46,839 nt of DNA from Pseudomonadota bacterium (GCA_023423275.1 JAFAFW010000030.1:1-46839), one strand, 5' to 3'. Positions 1 to 8,727 are shown, counted from the first letter of the stretch. Numbers and translations: made by a program. Notes: a model not told the origin generated them from the letters alone.

Positions 1-46
1 GCGCGAGGCGGCGTGACCTGACACCTGCCTCGCGCCCAGACCGGCA

Positions 47-1078
47 TCACAACGTGCGCGTTATCTTGCTGAGATGGGGCGGAGTATCGGGATCGAACCC
101 GCGTCGGCGCGCGGCCCGTTCGATCGCCGCGTAGCCTGGAAGCAGCATGGCGATGGGGTCACACACGGGGTGGTCGTCGCCGATCCATGGCAGAGTTCCG
201 TACGGGCCACCCACCGAGAAAACCGTCTCGTTGGCGGCGCGCAGATCACGTGCCAGATCATCGACGGCGGAAGCCGCTTCGTCATTCTGGCGCAGAACCA
301 GGACGGGCGTTTCCGGGGTGATCGCCGCGCGGGGGCCGTGACGCAACTCTGCTGCGCTGTAGCCGAGCGCGGGCAACCGCAGTGTCTCCGTGATCTTCAG
401 GGCGAGTTCGCGAACGACGCCGAAGCTGTAACCCCGGCCGGTGACGAAAGCTGCCGGTGCCGAAGCCAGGCTATCGCTCCACGCCGACCAATCGCACGCC
501 TGAGCTTGGCGCGCGCGATCCGGAAAGCGATCGAGCGCTTGCTGAAGGTCGTCATCCTGCGTCAGCGCGGCGACCAGTCCGGCGCCTGCCAGCATCGACA
601 ACGCAACTGTCTTGGTCGCGGCGACGGCTTCCTCGGGACCGGCATCGAGCGGCAATGTCATGTCAGCGGCCAACGCGGCTGGAGACTGCGGATCGTTGAC
701 GATCGCGACGGTCAATGCGCCGAGCGTGCGCGCCACGTCGGTGGCCATGACCAGATCGGGACTGCGCCCGGACTGCGAGATCACGATGAACAGCGTGTCC
801 TGCATGTTCGGCCGTCGCCGATAGGTGGTGACGATGGAGGGGGCGGCTGCTGACACGAGCATTCCGGCTTGCGACTCCAGCAGATAGCGCAAGTGGACGC
901 CGACATGGCCCGAGCTGCCGCGCCCACACAGAATGGCGAGGCGGGGATTCAATGCGCGGATGCGGTCGGCAATGTGGATAAACCGGTCGCGTTGCGCGAG
1001 AAGACGTTCAGCGGCCACTGGAGTTTCGGCGATCTCCCGGGCCATCGCCGAAGGAGCGGGATGATCAGTCATGGACAT
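47..1078 (-). CDS. SIS-domain sugar-phosphate isomerase/deaminase (NagB-II/AgaS type)
   Basis: This protein has two SIS domains like the isomerase half of GlmS but no glutaminase domain, so it probably deaminates or isomerises glucosamine-6-phosphate in the cytoplasm. Visible motifs are GRGSSG, SQSGRSPD, AATKTV, the KITE segment and ELRHGP (histidine of the GlmS-type active site), and a lysine near the C-terminus (LSKITRTL) where GlmS also has one. The start is taken at 1078, eight bases after GGGGA; it lies inside the end of murQ, so the two are probably translationally coupled. An ATG at 1072 is the alternative. Gene order kinase-etherase-isomerase places it at the last step that yields fructose-6-phosphate. 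Function as NagB-II is inferred from family and context; AgaS-like specificity is possible. Confidence 0.8.
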   Translation of the reverse strand: MSMTDHPAPSAMAREIAETPVAAERLLAQRDRFIHIADRIRALNPRLAILCGRGSSGHVGVHLRYLLESQAGMLVSAAAPSIVTTYRRRPNMQDTLFIVISQSGRSPDLVMATDVARTLGALTVAIVNDPQSPAALAADMTLPLDAGPEEAVAATKTVALSMLAGAGLVAALTQDDDLQQALDRFPDRARQAQACDWSAWSDSLASAPAAFVTGRGYSFGVVRELALKITETLRLPALGYSAAELRHGPRAAITPETPVLVLRQNDEAASAVDDLARDLRAANETVFSVGGPYGTLPWIGDDHPVCDPIAMLLPGYAAIERAARRRGFDPDTPPHLSKITRTL

Positions 1079-1958
1079 GGGCGAGATCCCCGATGACCAG
1101 CCGCAGATTCCCGTCGTGGCGTTCGAGGGCCTTGGCGGCATCGGCTCGTTTCATGCCAAGACCGAGCAGTATGGCAAGCTTGACCTCACCCCCGGCTTCT
1201 TCGACAAACCGCGCAGCCTCACCTGCTGGGCAGCCGACAACCTGGCCGACCATTATCTCGGCGCGGCGACGCAGCTTCTGATTGCTGGCGCGCATGTGAA
1301 CCATCAACCCGCCGTACACCCGGCCAAGCCGGACCATAACGGCGGTCGAAAGCAGATTGAGCACGATCTTTTGCGCGGTGCCTGCCTTCATCCGGGTTGA
1401 TCCGGCGACAACTTCACCACCGGTCTCAACGAGGATGCGATGCTTGGCGACCTCGAACAGCGGCGCGCCGGGATTGTTGGCGATCGCGATGGTAATGGCG
1501 CCGGCATTCCGGGCATGGCGCAAGGCCCCAATCGTATAGGGCGTCGTTCCACTGGCCGCGACGCCGATGACAACATCATTGGGACCGACATCGGCGTCCG
1601 CCATGGCCTGGGCACCGGCCGCCTCCTGATCCTCGGCTCCCTCGACGCTGCGCACCAGAGCGCCGACGCCGCCCGCCATCGCGAAAACAAGACGATCCGC
1701 GGGCCAGTCGTAGGTCGGCGGCAGCTCTGCTCCGTCCTGTATGGCGATGCGGCCCGACGTTCCTGCTCCCACGTAGACAAGGCGTCCGCCGCGGCGCAGT
1801 GGATCGATGGCGTCTTCGACAGCGGATGCAATAGCGGGCAACGCGCTGCTGACAGCCGCCGCGGCGAAAAGCTGACCCTCGTACATGGCCGCGAGCATGT
1901 CCCGGGTGGACCAGGAGTCGAGATCGGCAAAGCGCGAACTGATCTGCTCGGTGAGCAT
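1065..1958 (-). CDS. murQ: N-acetylmuramic acid 6-phosphate etherase
   Basis: MurQ cleaves the D-lactyl ether of MurNAc-6-phosphate, giving GlcNAc-6-phosphate and lactate during cell-wall recycling. The protein has 297 residues, the usual MurQ length. It opens with the family start LTEQISSRFADLD and carries VGAGTSGR followed by the catalytic-region glutamate E79 in GAELPPTYDW. A second SIS-type element, VAASGTTPY, lies mid-protein, and a C-terminal segment (VKLAILLGLG, DAAKALERHDGNLR) matches the MurQ end. It sits 24 bases after the upstream kinase gene and overlaps the next gene, so the three probably form one operon. The assignment is strong. Confidence 0.94.
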   Translation of the reverse strand: MLTEQISSRFADLDSWSTRDMLAAMYEGQLFAAAAVSSALPAIASAVEDAIDPLRRGGRLVYVGAGTSGRIAIQDGAELPPTYDWPADRLVFAMAGGVGALVRSVEGAEDQEAAGAQAMADADVGPNDVVIGVAASGTTPYTIGALRHARNAGAITIAIANNPGAPLFEVAKHRILVETGGEVVAGSTRMKAGTAQKIVLNLLSTAVMVRLGRVYGGLMVHMRASNQKLRRRAEIMVGQVVGCPAGEAARFVEEAGGEVKLAILLGLGMKRADAAKALERHDGNLRLVIGDLAHVHD

Positions 1959-1982
1959 CAGACGACCCTCATCGCAAATCGG

Positions 1983-2903
1983 TCATGGGAGACCATCCCA
2001 CGAGCCTCGTGCCATTGGCCCTGCGCGAGCAACATACATGGCGCCATCCAGCGCATCGCCCTTGGCTGGAACCAAATGGCGCTGAACGTCCGCTTCCAGC
2101 CAGGGTTCCATGGCATGGGCAAGCCCTCCAAGCAGCGCGACGCGCGGTGCTCCGCGCGCTATGAGGAAACGCACCATCCCGCCAATCTGTTCGGCCGCCG
2201 CTTTGATGATTGTCAGGGCTGCCGAATTTCCGGCAGAGGCATGCGTCACCACAAGCGGAGCGAGCGCAGCGTAGTCCGTGGCGCTTGCCTGGTCCGTCCA
2301 GGCGATGATCTCGACCGGATCGTCATCGAACCTGGCCATGACATCGCGTGTGAATGCCGTCGAGGCGATGCGCCCGTCGTGGGCCTTGAGCGCCACGCGA
2401 ATGGCCTGCAGGCCCAGGTCCGCGCCGCTGGCTTCGTCGGAAACCGGGAAACCGTAACCGCCGACGCGGATTTCCCGATCGCCGATAACCGCGAGTGCCA
2501 CGCTGCCGGTGCCGACGACGACAATCCCACCATCGCGGCCCTCATGGGCGCCGATACAGGCGATCATGGCGTCGCTGAGATATTTGACCGAGCGAAAGGG
2601 GTGTGGGCGGGCCTCGAGTTCGAGCAACGCATCTCTACGTCCCAGTCCCGCCAAGCCGATCACCGCGTCCATGTCGTGGAGGGCATCCTCAGGGAGGCCG
2701 GCGTCAAAGGCCGCCGCATGTACCGCGGTTTCAATTGCTGCAAGAGAGCGATCGACGCCGAACCGCAGTGTGGCTGGACCTGCACGACCGATGCCCAGCG
2801 TCCGGCCGTCGGGTGTTTCGATACGGGCCCGGCACCCGCTGCCGCCGCCGTCGACGCCGACATACAAAGTGCTAACGATATGAGCCGTTGATCCTTTGAC
2901 CAT
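1983..2903 (-). CDS. BadF/BadG/BcrA/BcrD-family amino-sugar kinase
   Basis: This 306-residue protein has the ASKHA fold signature GVDGGGSGCRA near residue 16 (phosphate 1 loop), a second acidic glycine-rich motif (GIVVVGTGSVAL) and the C-terminal ATP-binding segment VALLGGLAHAM. These mark the N-acetylglucosamine/N-acetylmuramic acid/glucosamine kinase branch of the BadF family. It would phosphorylate recovered amino sugars with ATP, feeding MurQ and NagA next door. The ATG at 2903 is the only good start; no strong ribosome binding site is visible. It heads the leftward operon and is divergent from nagA. Which sugar it prefers cannot be decided from sequence. Confidence 0.82.
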   Translation of the reverse strand: MVKGSTAHIVSTLYVGVDGGGSGCRARIETPDGRTLGIGRAGPATLRFGVDRSLAAIETAVHAAAFDAGLPEDALHDMDAVIGLAGLGRRDALLELEARPHPFRSVKYLSDAMIACIGAHEGRDGGIVVVGTGSVALAVIGDREIRVGGYGFPVSDEASGADLGLQAIRVALKAHDGRIASTAFTRDVMARFDDDPVEIIAWTDQASATDYAALAPLVVTHASAGNSAALTIIKAAAEQIGGMVRFLIARGAPRVALLGGLAHAMEPWLEADVQRHLVPAKGDALDGAMYVARAGPMARGSWDGLP

Positions 2904-2985
2904 GAATACGAGTTATCCGACGACGCAACGACGAGTCTCATCTACCGGCATGAACCTGAACCAAGAGAAAACGTTGCCCGGCAAT

Positions 2986-4125
2986 ATGTACGCGATCCTT
3001 GCCGAACGCGTCTTCGATGGCCGCCGCTGGCATCAGGATGCGGCCGTCCTGATCGAACGACGAAAAATCAAAGGTATTACAACCTGGGGCGACATCCCGG
3101 ATTCGGCAACGCAGCAGCGCTTGCCTGCCGGATCGATTGTCGCTCCCGGCTTCATCGATCTGCAGGTCAACGGTGGCGGAGGGGTGCTGCTCAACGACCA
3201 CCCGACGGCCGAAGCCATGCTGGCAATCGCGCGCGCCCACGCCCGTTTCGGCACGACGTCCTGCCTTCCGACATTGATCACCGATACGCGAGAGCGAACC
3301 AAAGCTGCCATCGCGGCTGCCCGCGTCATCGCAGGTGAGGGGGGCGTGCTCGGGGTGCATCTCGAAGGGCCCTTCATCAGTCCGGCGCGCCCAGGCGTTC
3401 ACCGTCCCGACCGCATCGCGCGCGCCGAACCCGATGATCTCGAATGGCTGGCAGAGCTGGCGCACGCCGGGCGATCGTTGATCACGCTGGCGCCGGAGTG
3501 TGTGCCGGAAGGGTTCGTGCGGCGGCTGGACGCCACGGGACTGCGGATCGCCGCCGGTCACAGCGAAGCATCAGCGGGCGTCATGCGGCATGCCGCGGAT
3601 CACGGACTGACAGGCGTGACGCATCTGTTCAACGCCATGCCACCGCTTGCGGGGCGGGCGCCGGGGATCGTCGGCGCAGCCCTTTGCGACAGCCGGCTGA
3701 TTGCGAGCGTGATCGTCGACGGCCTTCACGTCGACCCGGTTTCTGTTGGAGCGGCATTTGCCGCGAAAGGATCGGATGGGATCGCCCTGGTGACGGACGC
3801 CATGCCGACCGTCGGGGCGGAGATCGACCATTTCGACCTGATGGGCCGGTCGATCACGCTCAAAGACGGGAAGCTGATCACCGGGAGCGGCACGCTGGCT
3901 GGCGCGCATCTCGATATGGCGTCGGCCGTGCGCAATGCGGTAAACCTCGCTGGCATCGCTTTGGAAGACGCGCTGCGATCAGCGTCGGTCACACCGGCTC
4001 GCTTTCTGGGGATCGAAGACGAACGCGGTTTTCTCTCCCCGGGCGCCCACGCCGACCTCGTGGCGCTGACGCCCGACCTGAACGTCATGGCCGCATGGCG
4101 CGGCGGCGTGGAAATCACCGGCTAA
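2986..4125 (+). CDS. nagA: N-acetylglucosamine-6-phosphate deacetylase
   Basis: NagA removes acetate from GlcNAc-6-phosphate to give glucosamine-6-phosphate. Family motifs appear in order: GFIDLQVNGGGG, GTTSCLPTLIT, HLEGPFISP (metal-binding Glu), AGHSEAS and THLFNAMPP (metal-binding His residues), VDGLHVDP, and LVTDAMPT with the catalytic Asp. The first motif is QxN rather than the HxH of many amidohydrolases, as in Escherichia coli NagA. The reading frame is open back to a TTG at 2896, but homology begins at the ATG at 2986 (MYAILAERVFDG), which I chose; no good ribosome binding site supports either. It is divergent from the kinase-murQ-isomerase operon, and its stop codon overlaps the convergent terC by four bases. 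Confidence 0.93.
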   Translation: MYAILAERVFDGRRWHQDAAVLIERRKIKGITTWGDIPDSATQQRLPAGSIVAPGFIDLQVNGGGGVLLNDHPTAEAMLAIARAHARFGTTSCLPTLITDTRERTKAAIAAARVIAGEGGVLGVHLEGPFISPARPGVHRPDRIARAEPDDLEWLAELAHAGRSLITLAPECVPEGFVRRLDATGLRIAAGHSEASAGVMRHAADHGLTGVTHLFNAMPPLAGRAPGIVGAALCDSRLIASVIVDGLHVDPVSVGAAFAAKGSDGIALVTDAMPTVGAEIDHFDLMGRSITLKDGKLITGSGTLAGAHLDMASAVRNAVNLAGIALEDALRSASVTPARFLGIEDERGFLSPGAHADLVALTPDLNVMAAWRGGVEITG

Positions 4126-4862
4126 TCGTGCGGCTTCGTCCGGGCCCGGCGGGCCATCATGTTGAGTGCCTCGACGAGTGCGGAGAATGCCATGGCCGCG
4201 TAGATGTAGCCCTTCGGTACGTGCACGCCGAAGCCTTCCGCGATCAGCACCATGCCGATCATCAGCAGGAAGCTCAGCGCCAGCATGACGATCGTCGGAT
4301 TCGCGTTGATGAAGTTCGAGAGCGGCGTGGCCGCGACCAGCATTACGATCACGGCGACGATCACCGCGACGACCATGATCGGAATATGCTGCGTCATGCC
4401 GACAGCGGTGATGATGCTGTCGATCGAGAAAACAAGATCCAGCATCGCGATCTGAGCGATGGCGGAGCCGAAGCTCAGGGCCGCCTTGCCGCCGCCGAAC
4501 ATGTCCTCTCCGGGATCGGGATCGACGCGGTGATGGATTTCCTTCGTGGCTTTCCAGACCAGGAAGAGGCCACCGGCGATCAGGATCAGGTCACGCCACG
4601 AGAAAGGCTGGCCGAAGACCGTGAAGATCGGCGTCGTCAGGGCCACGATGAAGGCCACTGTCCCGAGGAGCGCAAGCCGTAGGATAAGAGCCAACGAGAT
4701 GCCGATGCGGCGTCCGAGTGGCTGTTGCTCTGGCGGAAGACGGTTTGTCAGGATGGCGATGAAAAGCAGATTGTCGATGCCGAGCACCACTTCCATCGCG
4801 ATCAGGGTCGCGAGCGCGGCCCAGGTTGCAGGATCGGCCGCGAGCTCGAGAAGTCCGGTCAT
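4122..4862 (-). CDS. TerC-family integral membrane protein
   Basis: This 246-residue protein is mostly hydrophobic, with about seven predicted membrane segments. It carries the two TerC-family acidic motifs inside membrane helices: EVVLGIDNLLF near residue 25 and LDLVFSIDSII near residue 140. Family members (TerC, Alx, YkoY/MeeF types) are linked to manganese export or to metal loading of exported proteins; which role applies here is unknown. It converges on nagA with a four-base stop overlap. I looked upstream for a yybP-ykoY manganese riboswitch, which often precedes such genes, and did not find one I could recognise. Confidence 0.88.
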   Translation of the reverse strand: MTGLLELAADPATWAALATLIAMEVVLGIDNLLFIAILTNRLPPEQQPLGRRIGISLALILRLALLGTVAFIVALTTPIFTVFGQPFSWRDLILIAGGLFLVWKATKEIHHRVDPDPGEDMFGGGKAALSFGSAIAQIAMLDLVFSIDSIITAVGMTQHIPIMVVAVIVAVIVMLVAATPLSNFINANPTIVMLALSFLLMIGMVLIAEGFGVHVPKGYIYAAMAFSALVEALNMMARRARTKPHD

Positions 4863-5035
4863 ACGAAGATTTCATCCATCCAGGCGGGCAGACACGCGAT
4901 CAGGGCTGGAGCGCATCTAGGTTCTCGGTGCCTGTTCGTCAACTCCGGGTCGGATTGAAGCCTGGATTGAAGCAATGTCGCGCAGCGATTAGGCTCCGTT
5001 CTCACGTTCCACAAAAATCAAACCTGGATTCTCCC

Positions 5036-5764
5036 ATGTCACCAGATGTCGTCTCCGAACTTGCCCCCACCGGTGTCCTGCGCGCCGGTATCAATCTTTC
5101 GAATTTCCTGCTCGTGACGGGGCGAACGGAAGCCGGCGATCCGGTGGGCGTGGCGCCCGATATGGCGGCAGAAATCGCAAAGCAGCTCGGCGTGCCCGTG
5201 ACGTACGTTCCGTTCAAGTCTCCTGGAGAACTGGCCGATGCCGCAGGGCAAGGCATCTGGGACATCGGCTTGATCGGGGCCGAACCGCAGCGCGCGGAGG
5301 TCATCACATTCAGCCCGGCCTACTGCGAGATCGAAGCCACCTATCTGGTCCCTGCAGGATCGCCCCTGAAGACGTTGGCCGATGTCGACAAGCCCGGTGT
5401 GCGTATCGCGGTTACGGGGCGGGCGGCCTATGGTCTCTGGCTGGAGCGCAATATCAAGCACGCTGAGCTCGTCCGATCGGACACCCTCGACAGCGCTTAC
5501 GAACAGTTCGTTAGCGACAAGCTCGATGCGCTCGCCGGATTGCGGCCACGTCTCAATTCAGACGTGGCGAACCTTCCCGGCGCGCGAATTCTGGATGGCA
5601 AGTTCTCCTCGGTGCAGCAGGCTGTCGGTACGGCACCGCAAAACCGAACCGGCGCCGCCTTCCTGCGCACGTTTGTTGAGACGGCGAAAACATCTGGTCT
5701 GGTCGCCCGCCTTATCGAACGCCATAACGTGCAAAGCGGGTTGTCGGTCGCGCCGCCGGCTTGA
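5036..5764 (+). CDS. Family 3 solute-binding-like protein without signal peptide
   Basis: The 242-residue product has the two-lobed periplasmic binding protein fold of the amino-acid ABC transporter family: the opening strand TGVLRAGINLSNF, the ligand-site stretch GVAPDMAAEIAKQLG, then DIGLIGAEPQRAEVITFSPAYCEIEATYLVPAGS and the hinge region ADVDKPGVRIAVTGRAAYGLW. The open frame extends upstream to 4826, but homology starts at the ATG at 5036. Neither start yields a signal peptide: the chain begins MSPDVVSELAPTG, with no hydrophobic stretch. No permease or ATPase gene is adjacent. It may be a cytoplasmic binding protein or enzyme derived from the family. Ligand unknown. Confidence 0.75.
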   Translation: MSPDVVSELAPTGVLRAGINLSNFLLVTGRTEAGDPVGVAPDMAAEIAKQLGVPVTYVPFKSPGELADAAGQGIWDIGLIGAEPQRAEVITFSPAYCEIEATYLVPAGSPLKTLADVDKPGVRIAVTGRAAYGLWLERNIKHAELVRSDTLDSAYEQFVSDKLDALAGLRPRLNSDVANLPGARILDGKFSSVQQAVGTAPQNRTGAAFLRTFVETAKTSGLVARLIERHNVQSGLSVAPPA

Positions 5765-5771
5765 AACAGAA

Positions 5772-5800
5772 CAGGCGGGCGATGATGATCCGCCCGCCTG
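5772..5800. terminator. Bidirectional hairpin between convergent genes
   Basis: A perfect 9-bp inverted repeat (CAGGCGGGC and GCCCGCCTG) with an 11-base loop lies between the binding-protein gene and the convergent hydrolase gene. There is no long T run on either side, so it may be a weak or Rho-assisted terminator for both. Confidence 0.6.
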
Positions 5801-5827
5801 CAATTCCATCCGGTCGCGCGGTGCGAC

Positions 5828-6709
5828 TTATTCCGTCCGCATGATCTGTGCCGGGTTCGCGCGCGGATCACGTGGCAGCCAGCGGCCAAGCTCGGCCTGT
5901 GCCAGGAACTCCGCAACCAGACTGTTGAACAGCGCCGGTTCTTCCAGATTGAGCGTGTGCCCTGTCTTCGGCATGACAGCCAGCCCGGACGCCGGGATAA
6001 CGCGCTTCATGAAAAGACCCGGCTGCAGACAGTGGTCGTCCTCATCGCCGACAACGACAAGGGTCGGCAGCATCATCTGCTTGAGCTTGTCTTCGAGGTC
6101 GTAGATCGACGGCCGGCGCGCCTGCACGCCGCGCATCGTGTAAGCCGACCCTTTCGCGGAATGCTCACCGAGCATCTTGCGGAATTCGGCCCAGCCGCGC
6201 GGATCCTTCAGGTGAAAGGCGATCCGCGCCGCCGCCATGCCGTAGGTATGTGAGAACGCCTCGCTGCCCTGCGCCTCGAACTGCCGGGCGACTTCCAGAG
6301 AAACGCCGCGGAAGTAATCCTCGTATTCCTTTTCCGCACCATATCCCGCAGCCGCGACGACCAGGGATTCCGCGCGATCCGGGTACGTCATGCCGAAGTG
6401 AACCGTCGCAAAGCCACCCATCGACAGCCCAACGACATGCGCCTTGTCGACCTTCAAGGCGTCCATGACATCGCGGATATCATCGACGGCGCGGGCTTGG
6501 GTGTACTTCTCCAGATCATCCGGCACGTCCGAAGGCGGATAGCCGCGAGCATTGAACGTGATGCAGCGATAGCGCCGCGAGAAGAACCGCACCTGCGGCT
6601 CCCAGCTCCGCTGATCGCCGCCGAACTCGTGCACGAAGACGATCGGCTTGCCTTCGCCCGCCTCCTCGACGTGAAGCTTGACGTTGTCGGTGGTGGTGAT
6701 GAACGGCAC
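5828..6709 (-). CDS. Alpha/beta-fold hydrolase
   Basis: The 293-residue protein is a complete alpha/beta hydrolase. It has the oxyanion-hole element HEFGG near residue 27, the nucleophile elbow GLSMGG with Ser96, an acid-bearing strand VVGDEDDHCLQP near residue 230, and the histidine in TGHTLNLEEP near residue 260. It would hydrolyse an ester, lactone or C-C bond of a small molecule in the cytoplasm; the substrate is unknown. It is the last gene of a leftward operon after the aminotransferase and the SDR-like gene, ten bases beyond the SDR stop, which suggests a joint catabolic role. Confidence 0.86.
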   Translation of the reverse strand: MPFITTTDNVKLHVEEAGEGKPIVFVHEFGGDQRSWEPQVRFFSRRYRCITFNARGYPPSDVPDDLEKYTQARAVDDIRDVMDALKVDKAHVVGLSMGGFATVHFGMTYPDRAESLVVAAAGYGAEKEYEDYFRGVSLEVARQFEAQGSEAFSHTYGMAAARIAFHLKDPRGWAEFRKMLGEHSAKGSAYTMRGVQARRPSIYDLEDKLKQMMLPTLVVVGDEDDHCLQPGLFMKRVIPASGLAVMPKTGHTLNLEEPALFNSLVAEFLAQAELGRWLPRDPRANPAQIMRTE

Positions 6710-6719
6710 GAAAACCTCC

Positions 6720-7502
6720 CTAGATGATCGACCGGCGGGATGTGATGCCGCCGTCGACGGTAAAGATCGTGCCCGTGGTATAACCCGAACGATAGGAGGC
6801 CAGGAAGGCGATGAGATCGGTGATCTCGTGCAGATGGGCCGGCCGTTTCAACGGGTAGCGCGCTTCGAGTTCCTGATAGCGGCCGGAATCACCCAGCGTC
6901 GTCTGCGCGCGCTTCTTGAGCATATTGTAGATGCGGTCGGTATTGACCGGACCCGGATTGACGCCGACGACGCGGATGTTGTCGTCCAAGCTGTGTCCAC
7001 CCAGCGCGCGGGTGAAGGCCATCAAACTGGCGTTGCCGGTCGTGCCCGCGATGTACTGAGGATCGAAGACCTCGCCGCCGTTCCCGATGTTGTTGATGAT
7101 CACGCCCCCGCCATTGGCCTTCATGCGCGGGTAGATCAGGCGGCACAGATTGATGTAGCCGAAAACCTTCAGCTCCCAGCCATCCCGCCAGCGCTTTTCG
7201 TCGATCTCGAACAAGCTGCCGCTGGGGATGACACCTGCGTTATTGACGAGAATGTCGACGTCGCCGCAGCGCTCGACCAGCGTCTCGCAGGTGCCGGGCT
7301 GGGTGATATCGAGCGGGTGGATCTCGACCTTCACGTCGGAGACGGCCGCAATTTCCTTGCGAATGCGTTCGAGGTTTTCCGCACTGCGTGCAGTCAGATG
7401 CAGATTGACACCTTCTTCCGCAAACGACTTGGCGACGCCCTCGCCAATCCCCTGAGAGGCGCCGGTCACCAGCGCCGTTTTCCCTTTAAGTCGAAGATCC
7501 AT
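6720..7502 (-). CDS. SDR-family protein with degenerate active site
   Basis: This 260-residue protein has the Rossmann cofactor motif TGASQGIG (residues 13-20) and the structural NNAG motif (87-90), and ends with the usual TGTIFTVDGG. The catalytic triad is absent: aligned on the helix that follows, the Ser position is Gly140, the Tyr position Gly153 and the Lys position Asn157 (the segment reads AGTTGNASL). Even if Tyr150 is taken as the tyrosine, the lysine position is Thr154. It therefore may bind NAD(P) without classical SDR chemistry or use other residues. It sits between the aminotransferase and hydrolase genes on the same strand. Confidence 0.85.
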   Translation of the reverse strand: MDLRLKGKTALVTGASQGIGEGVAKSFAEEGVNLHLTARSAENLERIRKEIAAVSDVKVEIHPLDITQPGTCETLVERCGDVDILVNNAGVIPSGSLFEIDEKRWRDGWELKVFGYINLCRLIYPRMKANGGGVIINNIGNGGEVFDPQYIAGTTGNASLMAFTRALGGHSLDDNIRVVGVNPGPVNTDRIYNMLKKRAQTTLGDSGRYQELEARYPLKRPAHLHEITDLIAFLASYRSGYTTGTIFTVDGGITSRRSII

Positions 7503-7553
7503 CTTCAGCAGTCCTTTGCCGGTGTTGAGGTCGCAACCGCTATGGGGCGGGCG

Positions 7554-8687
7554 TCAGAAAAGCTGCAGGGGCTCGTTGATCCCGCGCGCTTCTTCGACCG
7601 CACGCGGCAGCAGCGCACAGAATTCTTCCACCCAGTTCTCCGGCACCGACACGCTGACCTTGATGAAGCGGTCGCCGAACGCCTTGGTGTGGTAGCTTCC
7701 CTGACGAACGAGAATGTTGTGACGGGCCATCACCGCGCAAATCGCTTCAGGTTTCACGCCGGCCTTTTCGCATTCGATGACGAGGAAGTTTCCATTCGAC
7801 GGGAAAACCGGCAGTTCGAGACCAGGGACGGAGAGGGCGGCATCGCGGACCATCGCCTGATTACGCCGCTGCGAGTCGAGCACGCCCGGGAACCACTTCT
7901 GTTTCACTTCGAGGCCGGCGATGGCCCCACGCTGTGCCACGACATTCGACCCCAGATTGTTGGGCGGCGCATTGGCGAGGCGCTCCATCAGGTCGGGATT
8001 GGCAATGATCGCGCCGACGCGAAGACCGGCGAAACCGAGCCACTTCGAAAAGCTCCAGACTGTGATCGTTCGCTCGGGATAGTAGGTCGCCGCCAGAGTG
8101 TGGTCGTAGGCGAAGTCCCGGTAGGTGCAGTCATGAATGAGGTATGCGCCGGCCTTGCGCGCGATGTCGGTGATCGCGATGATTTCGTCCCTGGTGCACG
8201 CCGTGCCGAGCGGATTGTTCGGATCGACGATGTAGATGACCTTCGTGCGCGGCGTAATCGCTGCAGCGAGACGCTCCGGCGACAACCGATATTTGTATTT
8301 CGGCCCGTAGATCGGGATCTGGACCACCTCCGCGCCAACCGCGCGGGAGAACGACATCGGCCAGGCCCAGGTCGGATCCGTCGTCAGGAATTCATCGCCA
8401 GGGCCGCACAACGTCCGGCAGACATGATAGAGGCCGGCCACCGCCCCGTCCGTGATGATTGGCACCATGCCGTCCAACCCGAGATCGGCGATCACCAGTG
8501 AGCGGAGTTTCTCGAAACCCAGCGGCGGAGCGTAGGCATGGAATTCCTCGTCGCGAATACACTGGATCATGGCTTCGCTGACGTCCGGATGGACCGGATA
8601 ATGATTGGTGTTCTGCCCGAGCCAGCGCAGCCCCGGCGTATTTGCCAGCCGGTCGAAATGTTGATTGCGCTTTTCGAAGTCCCTCAT
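7554..8687 (-). CDS. PLP-dependent aminotransferase, class I/II fold
   Basis: The 377-residue fold type I aminotransferase shows the PLP-site asparagine in DPNNPLG (residues 155-161), the pyridine-nitrogen aspartate and tyrosine in HDCTYRDF (Asp186, Tyr189), the Schiff-base lysine in SFSKWLGFAGLRVG (Lys215), and a C-terminal substrate-carboxylate arginine region (DRFIKVSVSVPE). It resembles the histidinol-phosphate/aspartate aminotransferase superfamily, but no his genes are nearby. It heads the leftward three-gene set and starts 143 bases from tctC, so it probably acts on a nitrogen-containing compound taken up or processed by that locus. The substrate is not known. Confidence 0.88.
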   Translation of the reverse strand: MRDFEKRNQHFDRLANTPGLRWLGQNTNHYPVHPDVSEAMIQCIRDEEFHAYAPPLGFEKLRSLVIADLGLDGMVPIITDGAVAGLYHVCRTLCGPGDEFLTTDPTWAWPMSFSRAVGAEVVQIPIYGPKYKYRLSPERLAAAITPRTKVIYIVDPNNPLGTACTRDEIIAITDIARKAGAYLIHDCTYRDFAYDHTLAATYYPERTITVWSFSKWLGFAGLRVGAIIANPDLMERLANAPPNNLGSNVVAQRGAIAGLEVKQKWFPGVLDSQRRNQAMVRDAALSVPGLELPVFPSNGNFLVIECEKAGVKPEAICAVMARHNILVRQGSYHTKAFGDRFIKVSVSVPENWVEEFCALLPRAVEEARGINEPLQLF

Positions 8688-8727
8688 TTTGCACCACCGG
8701 CCCGCTTGAATGCCAAAATCATCATCT

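Noticed and set aside
1..46. Possible start of another leftward gene at the left edge (GTG at 22-24 after GAGGCAGG)
   Set aside because: Only eight codons are visible, which is too little to support a gene call.
1440..2891. A 483-codon plus-strand frame antisense to murQ and the kinase
   Set aside because: Charged, repetitive translation without motifs; the minus-strand genes explain the region fully.
4863..5035. Possible yybP-ykoY manganese riboswitch upstream of terC
   Set aside because: I could not find the conserved loop sequences or a coherent fold in the 173-base gap.
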